Part shown: one piece after another, positions 61,870 through 64,000 of the stretch
How positions within the stretch are numbered: the stretch's first letter is position 1
How the letters are laid out: every line of letters starts with the position of its first letter
Assembly: GCA_036583965.1 (NCBI GenBank)
Contig: JAZBQD010000027.1
Span: 22,575,001-22,639,000, forward strand
From: Prunella strophiata
Lineage: Eukaryota; Chordata; Aves; Passeriformes; Prunellidae
Reading direction: 5' to 3'
DNA: 64,000 bases
Translations under genes and position numbers: made by a program
The notes under the pieces: generated by a model
Told to the model about the DNA's origin: nothing
Databases searched by the model: none
What the model saw: the letters and a program-made list of their open reading frames with translations, nothing else

Positions 61870-64000
61870 GACATAAAATTTAGTATCTGAACAATGCAGG
61901 CACAGACTGCATGAATGTGTTATAAAGTGAGCAATGACTGAAGTAAATACCCATGTGATGTGGATGTGGGTCCACAGGGAAAACATCAGAAGGTGAGAGT
62001 AGGGAAGACAATGCCATTGCAACAGAAAGGATGGTGTACAGGACAAAATGTGTTAGTCTGAATACTAAAGTGTTATGAGAACACCGTGCTGGAGCTGATT
62101 CCTGTACTGCAGAGTGTTATGCTGTCATGTGTCATCTGGGCTCCCTTTTCTGCTTATATTTACCATGCACATTAAATATTCAACTGCTTTTCACTGATGC
62201 GTGCAGTAATCCTGGCCTTGTGAAGAGCTTTCCTGTCTTTCCCAGCCAGGACACATTAGATAACCTTATTGTCTTTGCATCCTAATGCTTTTGTACCTTT
62301 TGCTGTGACACACATTAAGTGTGTTTCATCCAATATCCTTTCAGAAGTTTTAGTTAAATCCTGTGTTCTGAATGCAGACTGATACAAAATAGCAAGGGGT
62401 ATTAAGGCGTTGTTCTGCTCTGAAAAACAACTGCAAAAATGGCATTGTGACATTTCCAATGACTTCCAGAGCAGAGCTGCTCATTTTATAAATCTAAAGA
62501 TGTTTCTTCTTACCCCACATTTGACCTGGCACTGGAATAAAGCTGAGCCCTCTCTGGCTCCTACCATCAATGGTAACGATTCTGCCATGGTGGGTGATCT
62601 GCAACCACACAAATGATGTGAAAACAAATAAATTCCAGCTTCTTCCCAGCTCAGTTATGCTGATTCTGCCAGGCTAATAAAAGTAAAAATTTACTTCAGT
62701 CATTGAAATAATCTTATTTCAATAGACTATCCATCAGACTGTCAAAGTTTACCTGTGCTGTACAAACAGCTCCCCTGATGAGGGTTTTCTCAAACCTACA
62801 AAGGTACTACAGAGAGTAAATCAGAAGTACAAGGAAATGCCCTTTATGCCTCCAGCAGCAGCCTTGCAGGATGTAAGTTACATAGCCCAGAGTGTTTATT
62901 TCCCTCCCACAGGTCTTGGCAGCCTCAGGAAAGCTGACAGGTGAGAGTTGGCTTCTGCTCAGTTGAGAGCTCTGCTGACCCATGTCTTGCTCCCTGCTTG
63001 GGCAGGAGTGCCAGCAGGAATGTCATGGCACTGTGGCTGCTGCAAGCAGAGGGCACCAGTTTTGAGCAGGGATTCAGTCCTCTCTCCACTGGTCCTCAAG
63101 CACTGCTGGGTTCAGTGTGATGTTAGAACAGGCTGGTGAGTGGTTTTAAACCCCTCTGATTTCCTGAGGTTGTGTCATTAGAGACACCTCACCTGCAGTG
63201 GAAATAGGACAGGGCACTTCAGGGAATGGTGTCATTTTGGAAATGTCACACTGTCCATACCAGTCTTTTCCAAGAGGCTGCAAGAGCTCTGGAGAAGACA
63301 GAAGTCACAGCAGGTACAAAGGTGCTCCTCAGGAAGGCACCAGCCTGCTGCTCCCCAGGAGCTCAGCCTGACCTTGCTGGAGCCCTGGGCTGCTCTGAGA
63401 GTGTCCGAGGAGAGCCTGGGGCTGAGCCCACGTGGGGAGAGCCTCTGCTCCCTCCTGCAGCCTGGGGCAGCTGCAGTGAGCTTTGCTGGGACCTCACAGC
63501 TCATGCTGTGGATGAGCAGCAGGTGAGTGGCCTGTCTGAAACTCAGGCTGGCAGCACTTTTCAGGTTCAGTTCACTTACCCAGCTTTACTTGTTCATCTT
63601 ACCACACTCCTGAGGCTGGCTGCTGACTTAGTGTTGTCAACATTGGGCATTCAGTCTTAAGGTAAGAATAAAAATTATCTTATTGCCTTAATAAGAATTT
63701 TTTTTTTAATTTTGTGGTTTATTTTTGTTTCTCTATTGCTCTCAAGGTCTTCTCTTGGGAGTTCTAGCAAAGTATCTGCTTATATGGAGGCTGAAATATG
63801 TGTATAGGAGCAGAAATACCAAATACCTAAGGCAGAATTTTTCAGTTTGAAGGTACTTCCAATATAGCTACCCTAATTTTCCAATTTTTTTCCAATATTT
63901 GAACCCCCATCTCACAAATTAAAAAATTCTAAAGTATGAAAGTGTCCTAACCATCTGCAGTAGGAAAGAGCATAAATTCAGGACAAGAACAAATCAGTAC

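Larger units (their letters stand above)
47714..64000 (-). other. CRB1: CRB1 last intron (over 16 kb, upstream end outside window)
   Basis: The CRB1 exon begins at 47,713, and the preceding exons (EGF-like and laminin-G domains) would lie to the right on the - strand. I scanned to 64,000 and saw no cysteine-patterned EGF exon. The long last intron fits CRB1, whose final mammalian intron is also large. It contains an ATTTCCTAT-rich tract, a CR1 fragment (51,241), a (TAA)n repeat (53,167), a SINE-like piece (58,664), several homopolymers, and one orphan exon-like segment (55,572-55,685). ORFs up to 212 codons in GC-rich patches (52,010-52,648 +; 63,226-63,660 +) show no domain. Confidence 0.7.

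Noticed and set aside
63226..63660. + strand ORF of 144 codons
   Set aside because: No recognisable domain, GC-rich composition, and opposite to CRB1 in its intron. No promoter or splice support was seen.
1..64000. CRISPR arrays, operons, tRNA or rRNA genes
   Set aside because: No regularly spaced repeats, no tRNA box A/B pair and no rRNA sequence were seen. The genes are intron-split vertebrate genes.

Overview
This is vertebrate nuclear DNA with two recognisable protein-coding genes lying tail to tail. The left gene, on the + strand, is the 3' half of DENND1B, a DENN-domain guanine-nucleotide exchange factor for RAB35. The right gene, on the - strand, is the end of CRB1, the crumbs cell-polarity protein; only its last coding exon is recognised. 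Human chromosome 1 has the same convergent DENND1B/CRB1 pair. Low repeat density, short fragments that look like CR1 LINE 3' ends, and moderately compact introns suggest a bird. A GC-rich block near 35.3-36.1 kb hints at a passerine, but this is not proven.

Layout. Positions 1-28,076 hold nine consecutive DENND1B coding exons with canonical AG/GT borders and matching phases. They run from the end of the DENN module (dDENN part) through the lysine-rich and acidic linkers to the stop codon, about 438 residues. The earlier exons lie left of the window. The introns range from about 0.8 to 12 kb. A 3' UTR follows the stop and may be up to about 6 kb long; candidate poly(A) signals lie at 29,087 and 34,151. 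From about 34.2 to 47.1 kb is the intergenic gap. It contains a GC-rich, repeat-like block, a 37-bp tandem duplication, two exon-like open segments of unknown identity (36,588-36,664 and 38,546-38,681), CR1 fragments, and fragments resembling MIR/CORE-SINEs. CRB1 coding sequence occupies 47,498-47,713 on the - strand, with a short 3' UTR and a candidate poly(A) signal at 47,120. The rest, to 64,000, is interpreted as the last CRB1 intron. I found no EGF-like or laminin-G exon in it. It does contain one orphan exon-like segment on the - strand (55,572-55,685).

The two genes work in different processes. DENND1B activates RAB35 in clathrin-linked endosomal traffic. CRB1 is an apical membrane protein whose short cytoplasmic tail recruits FERM and PDZ proteins. 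Their adjacency looks like ancient synteny, not a functional unit. Almost all short ORFs in this window are chance ORFs in introns or intergenic DNA. I see no bacterial-type system, CRISPR array, tRNA or rRNA gene. The most interesting unexplained items are the exon-like segments in the DENND1B-CRB1 gap and the SINE-like fragments.
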